DNA of 64,000 bases from Nicotiana tabacum (lineage: Eukaryota; Streptophyta; Magnoliopsida; Solanales; Solanaceae): assembly GCF_000715075.1 (NCBI RefSeq), contig NC_134095.1, forward strand, positions 67,399,990-67,463,989, in the 5' to 3' direction. Under the pieces are notes generated by a model. It made no database searches. It saw nothing but the letters and a program-made list of their open reading frames with translations, and was not told the origin of the DNA. Of the stretch, positions 13,601 to 25,600 are shown piece after piece. The position numbers and the translations under genes are program-made. Position 1 is the first letter of the stretch. Each line of letters starts with the position of its first letter.

Positions 13601-16600
13601 ATATGCACCCCTTCGTTGGAGCTTGTTAGTATAGAAGTGTGCCAGTCCTTCTCTTTGACCCATCCTCCGTCATGGATGTCACTTACACCCCCTTAAGGTT
13701 TGCGCTAACATCATTCTGTGGGAGTCCGATTCCGATACCATACTTGTCACATCCTAGCCCATGACACGTATTGTCCGTTTGGCCCAAACAAATATCATGG
13801 ATTTGCCCATTGGGTTGTGCCATAATTGGCCCAAAAGAGCATGTACCATGTGAATTTGTGCTCTATCTTATATAGCACTTCACTCTTCTCTCCCTTTTGA
13901 TAGGAGATTGGCATAAGGTGTCATATGTACCCGTTCTTCAGAAGCTTACGAGCCTAGAATCCTGACAGTCCTCCCCTCAAGAGGAGGATTCCTTTTTATT
14001 TTGAGAAATAGTTTCATTCGCACTAAAACAACATCATACTTTCAAGGCTAAAGGAAGATCTTTTGACCCAGGAAGCCATACAGACCCAATCTTCCATGGC
14101 TACTTCCTCAAATAAGGTGATGATTTAGCCTTCTCATTTTCCTTGACCCACCCTCATCGGCCCTCCCTCCGTCATGAACGTCACACATAACCTGCTTCCA
14201 TCCTTTATTTATCTAATCAAAATACTGAACTAGGTCAAACTGTCAAACTTTCATAGATTACCTTTAATAATATAATATCAGGCGAGGCAAAATAAACCCG
14301 AGCTTCAAATTAACAAACAACTTTTTTGGGGTTAGTTCGCATACTAAGATGGAGTTTGTCTTTTAATATGAGTCGTCATTATACAGACCCATACAAACTG
14401 TTATAATCAACTGGATACAAAAAAATTCCTATCATGTCAAAGAAGAAAACAAAAAGCAGAATTCTTTCATATCTGAGACGTATTATCTGGTTTCTCTGCT
14501 GTTGACTTGGAGCTTGACCTTTGTGGAGGCTTTCCTAGAGAATGACGTAGGCTTATTCTGATGGGTATTCATCTGCGAATGAAACTATAATTCTGCTGAT
14601 TTCTAGTTTTCTTGGAATGTTATACAAGTTTGCTCAATAATATTTGCCACATTTTTGCTGAAGGGGCTTATGGCCTTGAGCTGAATAAAGGAATTTCATG
14701 GAGAAGTCAATGTGTCATTTGTTGGAGAAATTTGGAAGAATTTGTAGTTTAGATTCTTTCACTCATTTTCTGATCAGTTTAAGCATGCGTTCTCTTTTAA
14801 CTTTTTTTGTGTGGGTACGTTGACATTTTTATCGTCTTTAGTTTGGTGTAAATGTAAGATTTGACTGTCAGATATCGTTAACCTTATTTTGTTTCACCGA
14901 AAAGCTAAAAGAATTTCTTGGGACATATTATGCGGTATTTGCATGTGTATGTGCCTGCATACAACTTATTGAAATTATCAATCGCTTAATAGTTGGTTAT
15001 ATCTGCTGCTACCTGTTTCTAGTTGTCTCTGTTGAATCTGGTTTTAATATTTAGCCATAATGATTGGAGGTGGTTTTTTCAGGCTATTGTTGTCTTTGTC
15101 ATCACCATACATGCATATGCTTTTGAGAAAAGTGAGATGGAAGAAGCATCCATGGTGGCACTTTCAGGATGTATTTGGTTGCAAGCATTTGTTGTAGCAC
15201 TGGAAACAAAGTAAGTATATGTTCTAAATTTCACTACCTTATCCACAGATTCTAGCCCCCGGTGCTTGAGTAGGAAAGAGGATTCTGGCTGCGGATCCTT
15301 CATGAAAGTTGGAAATTTAGTTGGTCCTCAATTTTAGCTGGTTTTCAAGCCCATGCCACATGTCAGCACCCTAGGGGTATGTTTAAAGGCTTCACTTTCT
15401 TCCCATTGAAAAGAACTATAGAGAAAAGACATAAAGAAAAGGAGAAAGCAGGTCTTACTATCATCATTGCTATCTTATCATGTGTGGTTGTTCGTACCTT
15501 TAGAGTCTCTTTGTCTGATTGTTATGGTCCATTGCAAGGTATTGGACTTGAGTCCCACGCTGGTATTGCAGTGTTCGCCCGGGGCTAGAAAGGTCTAGCG
15601 CACAGCCGTCGGGGACGACGGATGCAGAGTGTGGTGGTTCGTTATAGTCCATTGCAAGGTATGGGACTTGAGTCCCACATCGGTATTGCAATGTGCTGAT
15701 GTGGGATTTATATGGCTGTTAGAGATAGCTATGTAATTGTCCCACATTGGAATAGGAGTAGTATCCCCTTTGTATAGAGTAACTATAAATAGCACCTCTT
15801 GTATTGCATCACACACCATATATCAATATATATCATATTTTCTCCCGTGCCTTCTCACATGGTATCAGAGATTTTCACTGGGATTTGGTCGCCGGACAGT
15901 GACTACTCTTGTGGTAGTGTTGGATTTTGTGCACAACACTGACCGAGACAAAGCAAACGTCACATTTTTCGAGTCTAAACCTTTTTTCACAACTGATGTC
16001 ACTTCTGCTGACCACCATGACATATCTGAGGTCTTACCTATACCAACTTTTGAGGAGTTTAGTAATCCTCCTCCACCTTCAACCACAGAAGTTTCACCCA
16101 TACCAACTTTTGAGGAGTCCGGTGTTATCCCTCCTATTTCCCCAGCCACAGGAACACCACTCTTGACTTATCATCGTCGTTCGCGCCCTACATCAGGCCC
16201 ATCTGGTTCTCGTCCTGCACCTGACACGGCTCCTGCTCCTAGTACACTGATTGCACTTCGAAAAGGTATACGGACCACATTAAACCCTAATCCTCATTAT
16301 GTTGGTTTGAGTTATCATCGTCTGTCATCTCCCCGTTATGCTTTTATATCTTCATTGTCCTCGGTTTCCATCCCTAAGTCTACAGGTGAAACATTGTCTC
16401 ATCCAGGATGGCGACAGGCTATGAGTGACGAGATGTCTGCTTTACATACAAGTGGTACATGAGAGCTTGTTCCTCTTCCTTCAGGTAAATCTACCGTTGG
16501 TTGTCGTTGGGTTTATGCAGTCAAAGTTGGTCCCGATGGCCAGATTGATCGACTTAAGGCACGTCTTGTTGCCAAAGGATACACTCAAATATTTGGGCTA

Positions 16601-19600
16601 GATTACAGTGATACCTTCTCTCCAGTGGCTAAAGTGGCATCAGTTCGCCTTTTTCTATCCATGGCTGCAGTTCGTCATTGGCCCCTCTATCAGTTGGACA
16701 TTAAGAATGCCTTTCTTCATGGTGATCTTGAGGATGAGGTTTATATGGAGCAACCACCTGGTTTTATTGCTCAGGGGGAGTCTCGTGGCCTTGTATATCG
16801 CTTGCGTCGGTCACTTTATGGTCTAAAGCAGTCTCCTCGAGCCTGGTTTGGTAAGTTCAGCACGGTTATCCAGGAGTTTGACATGACTCGTAGTGAAGCT
16901 GATCACTCTGTGTTTTATTGCCACTCTGCTTCAAGTCTATGTATTTATCTGGTAGTCTATGTTGATGATATTGTTATTACGGGCAATGATCAGGATGGTA
17001 TTACTAATCTGAAGCAACATCTCTTCCAGCACTTTCAAACTAAGGATCTAGGCAGAGTGAAGTACTTTCCAGGTATTGAGGTTGCTCAATCTAGCTCAGG
17101 TATTGTTATTTCTCAAAGGAAATATGTGTTAGACATTCTTGAGGAAACAGAGATGACAGGTTGCAGACCTGTTGACACGCCGATGGATCCGAATTCTAAA
17201 CTTCTGCCTGGACAGGGGGAGCCGCTTAGTGATCCTGCAAGCTATAGGCGGCTGGTTGGTAAATTAAATTATCTCACAGTGACTAGGCCCGACATTTCTT
17301 ATTCTGTGAGTGTTGTAAGTCAGTTTATGAATTCTCCCTGTGATAGTCATTGGGATGCAGTTGTCCGCATTATCCGGTATATAAAATCGGCTCCAGGTAA
17401 AGGATTACTGTTTGAGGATCGAGGTCATAAGCAGATCGTTGGGTACTCGGATGCTGATTAGGCAGGATCTCACCTTCTGATAGACGTTCTACGTCTGGAT
17501 ATTGTGTTTTAGTAGGAGGAAATTTGGTGTCCTGGAAAAGTAAGAAACAGAATGTAGTTGCTCGGTCTAGTGCAAAAGCAGAATACCGAGCAATGGCTAG
17601 GGCAACATGTGAACTAGTCTGGACCAAACAATTGCTCAAGAAGTTGAAATTTGGTGAAATCAGTCGGATGGAACTTGTGTGCGATAATCAAGCTGCACTT
17701 CATATTGCATCAAATCCGGTGTTTCATGAGAGAACTAAACACATTGAGATTGATTGTCACTTCGTCAGAGAAAAGATACTCTTTTTTTTGAATTGGTAAC
17801 TATTGTATATATTAAAAACATCAGTACATGGGTTGCACTGAAAACCAGATTTACATAAAGAGGATTAGTAGACTTTCTAATTCGAAACCTAGCAAAATCC
17901 TAGTATGTCTATGATTGTCAATGTATCTTCTATGTAAATCTGTTTGCACCAAAAACAAAAAAGAAGAATACAATTGAGTTTAATCTTCTGCACTGGATTG
18001 CTTCTATCTTCAAAACATCTATTGTTCCTTTCCCTCCAAACTGTCCACCATATACAAGCCGGGACAGTCCTCCATCTATCTCTACTAGTTGCTTCAGCTC
18101 CAGCTTCTTCCCAGCTATAAAGGACATCTTTAAGCCTGTATGGCATTGACCATGGAATACCCCTAAGACTAATAAAGATTTTCCATAGTTGGTCTGCAAT
18201 CTTGCAATGTAGAAACAAATGTGTGACAGTTTCTGCATTTTTCCCGCACAGAAAACATCTTGAGCATAGAGAAATTCCCCTTTTTATAAGATTATCCTGG
18301 GTTAATACCGCCTCCTTTGCTAGTAGCCAGGTGAAGCAAGCTACCTTGTATGGAAATCTTTCCATATATGTTTCCAAGGCCATGGGTCCAACTGTTGATT
18401 ATTATGATTCAAAATCTTATATGCATCCTTCACCCGGTAAACCCCTCTGTTGTGCCTCTTCCACCAAAGTGAATCAAAACCTTCCTGTAATCCTTTTAAT
18501 GCTTCCAGCTCTTTGTAAAGGTCAGCTAGTCTTGTTATCTCCCAGTCATTCAACTATCTTCTTAGAACGATTTCTCATCCTTGATGACTCCTCATATCAG
18601 CTACTGTCTTATGCTGGTTTTGTGCTAAACCAAACATATCGGGGTATCTTTCCTTTAAGCTTCCGTTTCCTAACCAATTATCATTCCAGAATGATGTGTT
18701 CCTTCCGTTGCTCACTCTTATGGAGGAGTGATTCTTCATTATAGGCCAAAGTTTTCTGATGGACTTCCACACACTTACTCCATATGATGTTCTGACTTTT
18801 TTGACACCCAGTTATTTTCCTCACCATACTTTGCTTTGATCACATTGCCCCATAAAGATTGGGGTTCTTTAGAGTACTTCCATAACCGTTTCATTTTAAG
18901 AGCCCTGCTATGATTCTTCAAATTCCTTATTCCTAAACCACCTTGTTTTTTATCCATTGTGAGTGTCTTCCATTTAACTAAATGGAATACCTTTATCTCT
19001 TTATTACCATGCCAAAGGAATGATCTTCGGAGTTTGTCCAATCTCTGTAAAATGCCTGCTGGAATTGTGAACAAAGACATCATATAAGTAGGAAGTGAGT
19101 CTAATACTGAGTTGATTAGAACTAGCCTGCCCCCCAAAGATAGGTATTGTGATTTCCATCTTGACAGCTTCTTCTCACACTTTTCTATGACTGAATTCCA
19201 GATTTCTTTTGATTTGGATCTTGCACCAAGAGGCATCCCAAGGTAAACAGTTGGTAGGACCCCACTTCTCCTCCCAATATCTGTGTCAGTTCCTCCATGT
19301 TGTTAACTTCATTAATGGGAAAAATATTGCTCTTTCTCCAATTGATGTGTAATCTTGACTCCCTCAAATAAGATCAAAATGATTCTTAGGAATCTAAGTT
19401 GGTCCTTTTCGGCATCACAGAAGACTAGAGTATCATCAGCATATTGGAGATGTGTGATCTCTAGATTGTTTGCCCCACTCCTGTTTACCTCAAAACCTTT
19501 AACCCATCCACTGACTTTAGCCGTTTTGATCATGTTGTTCAATCCTTCCATGGCTATAATGAATAGAAAGGGAGATAAAGGATCACCTTGTCTTAGACCT

Positions 19601-22600
19601 CTGTGTGAATGGAAAAAACCTTTAGGAGATCCATTTATGAGAATGGAGAATTTTACAGTAGATATGCAAAATTTCATCCATCTATTCCATTTCTGCCCAA
19701 AACCCATTAGTTCTAACATTCTGAGTAGGAAGCTCCAATTTACATGATCATAGGCCTTCTCAATATCTAATTTGCATAAGATTCCAGGTTCCCTCTTTCT
19801 TATTCTTGAATCCACAGCTTCGTTGGCAATCAACACAGCATCTATTATTTGTCTTCCTTTGATGAAAGTCATTTGTTGAGCATCGACAATTTTACCTACC
19901 ACCCTCTTAAGTCTTTCGGTTAAGACTTTTGAGAGCAATTTGTAGAAGCTCCCTATCAGACTGATCGGTCTGAAATCTCTCAATTCTTTCGCACCTGTCT
20001 TCTTTGGAATCAAAGCTATATATGTTGCATTGAAGCTTTTCTCAAACATCTCCTGAGAATAGAAGTTGTTGAAGGCTGCCATGATGTCTTCCTTCAAAAT
20101 GTCCCAACACTTTCTGAAAAAGCCTATTGTGTATCCATCCGGACCTGGGCCTTGTCACTTGCACACATCTTCAGACAGGTCAAAACTTCTTGTTCCTCAA
20201 AGTTACTCTGTAAGAACTCCCTTTCTGATTCAGAAATTCTTGAGCTATTTTCGAAGTTGACCGTTGGTCTCCACTCTTCAGGTTCTTTGTATAACTCCTT
20301 GTAGAATTCAGTTATCTCAATCTCTATTTTGTCTGGATCCTCGACTACTTCCTGTCGTATCATTAGTTTATCAATATTGTTGTTTCTCTTGTGTGCATTT
20401 GCAGTACGATGGAAATTTTTTGTATTCATGTCCCCTTCTTTGAGCCACAGAGATCTTGATTTTTGTCTCCATGCAATTTCTTCATTCTTGAGTTGTTCCT
20501 CAATCTCCATTAGAGTAGCTGTTTTCCTCACTGATTCCTCCTCTATCAGCGCTCTTAGTTGTTGTGTTGTCTCAAAACCTGCTAGTTGACTTAGCAGTTT
20601 TGATTTTTGCAGTCTCAAATTACCTTCGTAAACTCTGCTCCACTCTTTTAGCTTGCCCTTGAGAGCTTTTAACTTGCAAGCTAAAATGTAATCTGGTCTT
20701 CCTGAGAATTCAAAAGATGTCCACCAGTCTCTAATTCTGTCATCAAATCCTTCCACATTCAGCCACCAGTTTTCAAACTTAAAATATGATTTAGCTTGAT
20801 CCCACGCACCACAGTATAGAGCCACAGGTGAATGATCTGAAATCAACCTTTGTTGGATAGTTTGCTTGATGTTTCTGAAGCTTCATCCCATTCTTCTGAA
20901 ATGAGAAATCTATCGATTCTTGAAGCGGCCGTATGATTGTCCCCTTTGAACCAGGTATAGTTGCCTCCTTCAAGTCGTAGATCTATCAACTCCATATCTT
21001 CTATAAAATTCGAGAATTCCACCATCGCTTTGGACCTCCTTGAACATTCCCTTTTTTCAGAAGGGTACCTTGTAACGTTAAAGTCGCCACAGACCACCCA
21101 AGGACCTTCCATCAATCCCCTCACTGCACCAATTTCTCTCCATACTATTTTCCTTTCTATTCTACAATTTGGAGCATACACTCCTGTTATGTGACATTGA
21201 AAATTCTGTAAAAGAGCCTCGAACTTGCAGTCAAAGTGTATGCACTAGTCTGTAACACCTCCCCTTTCCATACTCTGCAATCCCATAATAACAAAATCCC
21301 CCCTCTCGTGCCGCTAGCTTCTAAACTTGCATACCTCACCCATCTACCACCCCATATTTGACTGACTATTTCCTTAATCTCCCCCTCCACTTTTGTCTCT
21401 TGCATGCATATAATGTCTGCCCTCCAGTTCTGTACTTGACTTTTTATGATCTCCCTTTTCTTCTTGTCGTTTAATCCCCTTACATTCCAGGAAATTACTT
21501 TGATCTTCATATTGGAATGATTGATAGATCTCTTCCCCTACTCTTTTTCCCGTCACTCTTGAATTTGACATCAAACGAAGTTAAATCTTTTAATTCCAGT
21601 GATCCTTTGGATCTTTGTTTCTTCACCTCCAACTCTGTCTCCACCCTTCTAACATGTCTACAACTGTCAATTTGCATTAACAACTCCAAAGCTTCTTCTT
21701 CATGGCCTTGAAAATCTACTCCAAACATTTTCCCCATTTTGATCATATTTTGATGGACCCATAGTGTTGCATCCATGTCTTTATCCATTAACGGATTGTG
21801 TTGCTGAACTGCTAAAGGATTCACCTCTTCAATTACCCAATCTTGGATAGAGCTAAAGTGTTTTAGTTGTTCCAGAGTACTTCTAGCTTGATCTTCTCCC
21901 ATTTTTGTGTTTGTGCTCTGCTCCCCTGCCTTCTGTTTCAGTCTTGCTATCTCTGCTCCACCTTTTGGCTGGCTGCAACTGTTAAGTGTTACCTTTGTCA
22001 TACTTTCAAGGTTTTCCTTGGGATTGAGTCCCCTGGAGTGAACTCTTTTGCCCCCAGGTAAGAAGGTCCTCCCATTTCCTCATAGCAAGGCTTCAGCCTA
22101 ATATCGTCAGGATACTCACACGAGAGATCATTGAAAATGACTTGTGCAGCCAAGTCGGAGTCATAAGATTTCAGCTCGTTGTTTGTAGCTTTACTGCTCT
22201 GATTCATCGAACTCGAACCTTGTGTAAGTTGCACATTTGCCTTACCTTTATCAGTGTTTTGCAATATGGTGCACCCCACTAGATTGTTCAAATATCTCTC
22301 TATTTCAAAACATTGTTCGTTTTCTTGCAACTTCAGTTCATATCTTGTGTGTCTTTCAGCCCAGATTGGGATGAAAAATTTGATACCGTCACATTCAATC
22401 CCAACCTCATTGGGAGTCTTTCTGCCATCACCAACAATTTTAATTCTTGCCCACTTAAGATGATTTTTGAGATCTGTTTCTTCTTCAGTAGCTATCAATC
22501 CCCCATAGAGATCTCCTATTTCTTTGAAGATCTTTTGTGACCATAGTTGTAAAGGAATCCCCATGGCTCTAATCCAGCATGTTTCCTCAATTTGTGAGTT

Positions 22601-25600
22601 TGGAATGCATCCAGCAGTATGACTCCACCATTCCAGATGAAGCTTGAACTTTTTCCAACTCCATTCTCCTTGCATGATCTGCTCCGCCATGAATCTGTTT
22701 GGAAATTCAAAAAGAAACATGTTGCCTGTCATTTCATACATGTTTACTCCATATGCTTTGTTCGATGACGCACTAGCCCATCGCCTTATGTCTGCTAAAG
22801 TGGGTCTTTCGTTGATTTCTTTCCCAAAAAACCCGACAATGCATCTTTTTAGTAGACTGGAATCCTCGCTACCCGTCGGTTCTACAACAGAGATATCTCC
22901 ATTGTTTATGCTGACCTTTGCCTCTCGAAGGGTATTGAGTTGCCATTTACTCTCCTTGATTGCTTTGACGTAAGGGTAGTTGTCCACAGTGATTCTAGGT
23001 GGGACTGTGGGATTTATTTTGGGGGTCTGATGTATGAATCTTTCTATCTTAGCTGCTATGTCTTTCCAGCCTGCATTCACAGCTAACTCTGGAATTATAA
23101 TAACAGACCTCCCTTCTCCCTTCAGTGACAGAATGCTCATGTATCTTCCATGAACGTTGAATTTCCTGGTACAGAAATGTTCTGTCATATATTCCTTGTA
23201 CTTCCATCGCTTCACTAAATTCATTTGATCTGTCGACGCTTCTTTAAGTACAAAACAAATCCATTTCATTGCCTTTCTGCCCATGGATGAACGTCTTATC
23301 ATGCTGCGGCTTCTCTCCACCCATTCGAACCATACATCTTTGTTGGAATTCCATCTGGTGATGTCAAAAGATTTGAATCCTGCGTTAAAATAAATTCGGT
23401 TGTCTCCCATATTGTACCACCCAGCTGTTCAGGTTATGGAAAGGAGTGTTTGCTGGTAATCACAGTTGAGCTGTTGATGTGGAAGATACTGAAATCTGGA
23501 CTAAAACAGAGGTTCCCCGCACCCCGGAAAAATAAAAATCGTTGGAAATCTGATTTTTTTTTTACAGATGTGGTCGGAATTGTCAGTAGGGCAAGCTGTC
23601 CAAATTTTTTTTTGAAACCCTGCCGGAAAAAGGCTCACGCGCCCGGCGCGTTGATTTTAGGTCGCCGGAAGGTTCCGCGCGTGGAGGCGCGTGGCAGTCA
23701 GTTCGTCGGAAAAATTTCAGTGGGGTGGTCGGAATTTTGAGGCCTTTCTAATGGTGTTCATGTAAAACTAAGATTCCTTGTTCCCAGGCTCCTCGGGGAG
23801 TGTGCCTGAGAGCAGTCAGTCGTGTGTTTTGAGAAGGTAATATTCTAATTAATAAACTGAGAAATTCACTTCGTCAGAGAAAAGATACTCTCAGGAGATA
23901 TTACTACGAAGTTTGTGAGATCGAATGATCAACTTGCAGATATTTTCACCAAGTCCCTCACTAGTCCTCGCATTGATTATATATGTAACAAGCTCGGTAC
24001 ATATGATTTATATGCTCCGGCTTGAGGGGGAGTGTTAGAGATAGCTATGTAATTGTCCCACATTGGAATAGGAGTAGTATCCCCTTTGTATAGAGTAGCT
24101 ATAAATAACACCTCTTGTATTGCATCACACACAATATATCAATATATATCATATTTTCTCCCGTGCCTTCTCACAATGGCATTGGGCTCTTCCACCTTAA
24201 TAGCTAGCTTTTGGGGTGTGGTTCTCCCTAAGTTGTATCACTGACCTGTACGATCTTCTTATTTGAACCTGGTAAGGAGAGAGGAGTATACAAAGGGAAT
24301 CTAAACTGGGCCAGGGAGTTAGAACGGGAATATTTTACTTAAAAGCTTGACATTCCGAATATTTTAACTCTAGCATTTTAACACATACCTCAATGGGAAA
24401 GTAGAGAAACCAATTTGAGTTTGCTTATTTTGAATATAGTGTTACGACATAGTTAAGTAAAGATTAAGCTTTTAGATAAGGTGGTGACACAATTCAACAT
24501 TGTATTAGAGGAAGCAAAAGGTTTTGGGTTCAAGCTACCCTTATCAAAAGGAATTTTTCAGGTGCTTGATCCATGAAAAAGAACTAGATCCACACACTAG
24601 ATCCACACACGAGGGTGTGTGTTATGTTTAAATAAATATTAAGTGTACCCTCTCTACCAACTTAAACTTTTAGATCAGCTAATCACACAACTCAACATAT
24701 AGCAGAGTAGTCAAAAGCGAAAAGCACAAAGCAAGCACCAAAATTCTTTGGGTCCTTAAGTTGAAAGCACGATTAAAGCGTTGACTTTAGCAAAGAAAAG
24801 TGCCGATGAAGAAAACATAATCGAAATGTAAAAACTGTAAGCACAATCAATTTCAGAGACCATGTTAAATTTCTGCTATAGATTGAAGAGATGTACTTTT
24901 AGGTTTTTAGTGGCTAGTTTCTTATAATGTATATCTAATTTATTTTTTTGAATCACTAAAGGTTCGGTCATGATGTTTTCTTAACAATTAATGCATCACT
25001 TTGTCAATTATATTTATTGTCTATTGCTGTGCTCTTAAAGACAGAGCTCATCAGTGAAGATGTGCACACCTTAGCACCTTCAAGAATATGCTAAAGCACC
25101 AACTAAGTGAGGTGAAGCATACAACCCGAACATCATTTAGCTTCAGGGCTTAAGCATGCTTTAAGTGAACCTTAAACAACACTGACACAGAGAAAGCAGA
25201 TAGTCTCCAGAATGGTTTTCGGTGAACAACAACAACATACCCAGTGTAATCTCACAAGTAGGGTCTGGGAAGGTTTTGTTGGAATCTTGATGGAAAAGTG
25301 TTTGGTTGCCTGAGTCTTGCCGAAAACGTTTCAGCTGCAAGATCATTGGACAGAGTTCAGTCCAAATTTTTGCAGAAATAGTGGTCGAAAAAATGCAGGT
25401 GCCTTCGTAATTGACATTCAAGAGGCATGGTATAGCCGATAAAAAGGAAATAGAACTGCAATTAAGCAAAATATAAAAAGTAATACCAAGTAAATGAAGT
25501 TCTGGAACCATTTTAAATTTTTTATGCGGAGGCAAAGATACAGTTTTTAGCTTTTAAGATTTAGTGACAAGTTTTCTAAATTTCAATCTTGTAATTCTTA

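Larger units (their letters stand above)
12566..15082 (+). other. ALA2 intron (2.5 kb) with a MITE-like and a TRIM-like repeat
   Basis: GT-AG intron. It contains a possible Stowaway-like element (12766-13073) and a tandem miniature LTR array (13108-14187). The rest (14190-15082) is AT-rich with no supported feature. Confidence 0.8.
17783..23865 (-). mobile_element. LINE-2: near full-length L1-type LINE nested in the copia element
   Basis: It is flanked by a perfect 26-bp TSD. The T-run at the left edge (17782-17789) is its poly(A) tail, so it runs right to left. From the 5' end it holds a leader of about 450 bp (23865-23411), ORF1 (23410-21507) and ORF2 (21510-17889) with endonuclease, RT and zf-RVT, then a 3' UTR of about 100 bp. 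It is more complete than LINE-1. About eight frameshifts disable it. Confidence 0.95.
15717..24175 (+). mobile_element. Copia element with internal deletion, split by LINE-2
   Basis: Two 143-bp LTRs (15717-15859 and 24033-24175) begin TGTTAGAG and end CTCACA. The flanks are a perfect 5-bp duplication, ATGGC at 15712-15716 and 24176-24180. A primer site (TGGTATCAGAG) and a polypurine tract are present. gag, protease and most of integrase are missing: shortly after the primer site the sequence jumps to the integrase-RT linker. The RNase H end is cut by LINE-2 at 17782. Removing LINE-2 leaves about 2.35 kb. The LTRs differ at three positions (about 2%), which suggests a fairly recent insertion. 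Confidence 0.95.
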
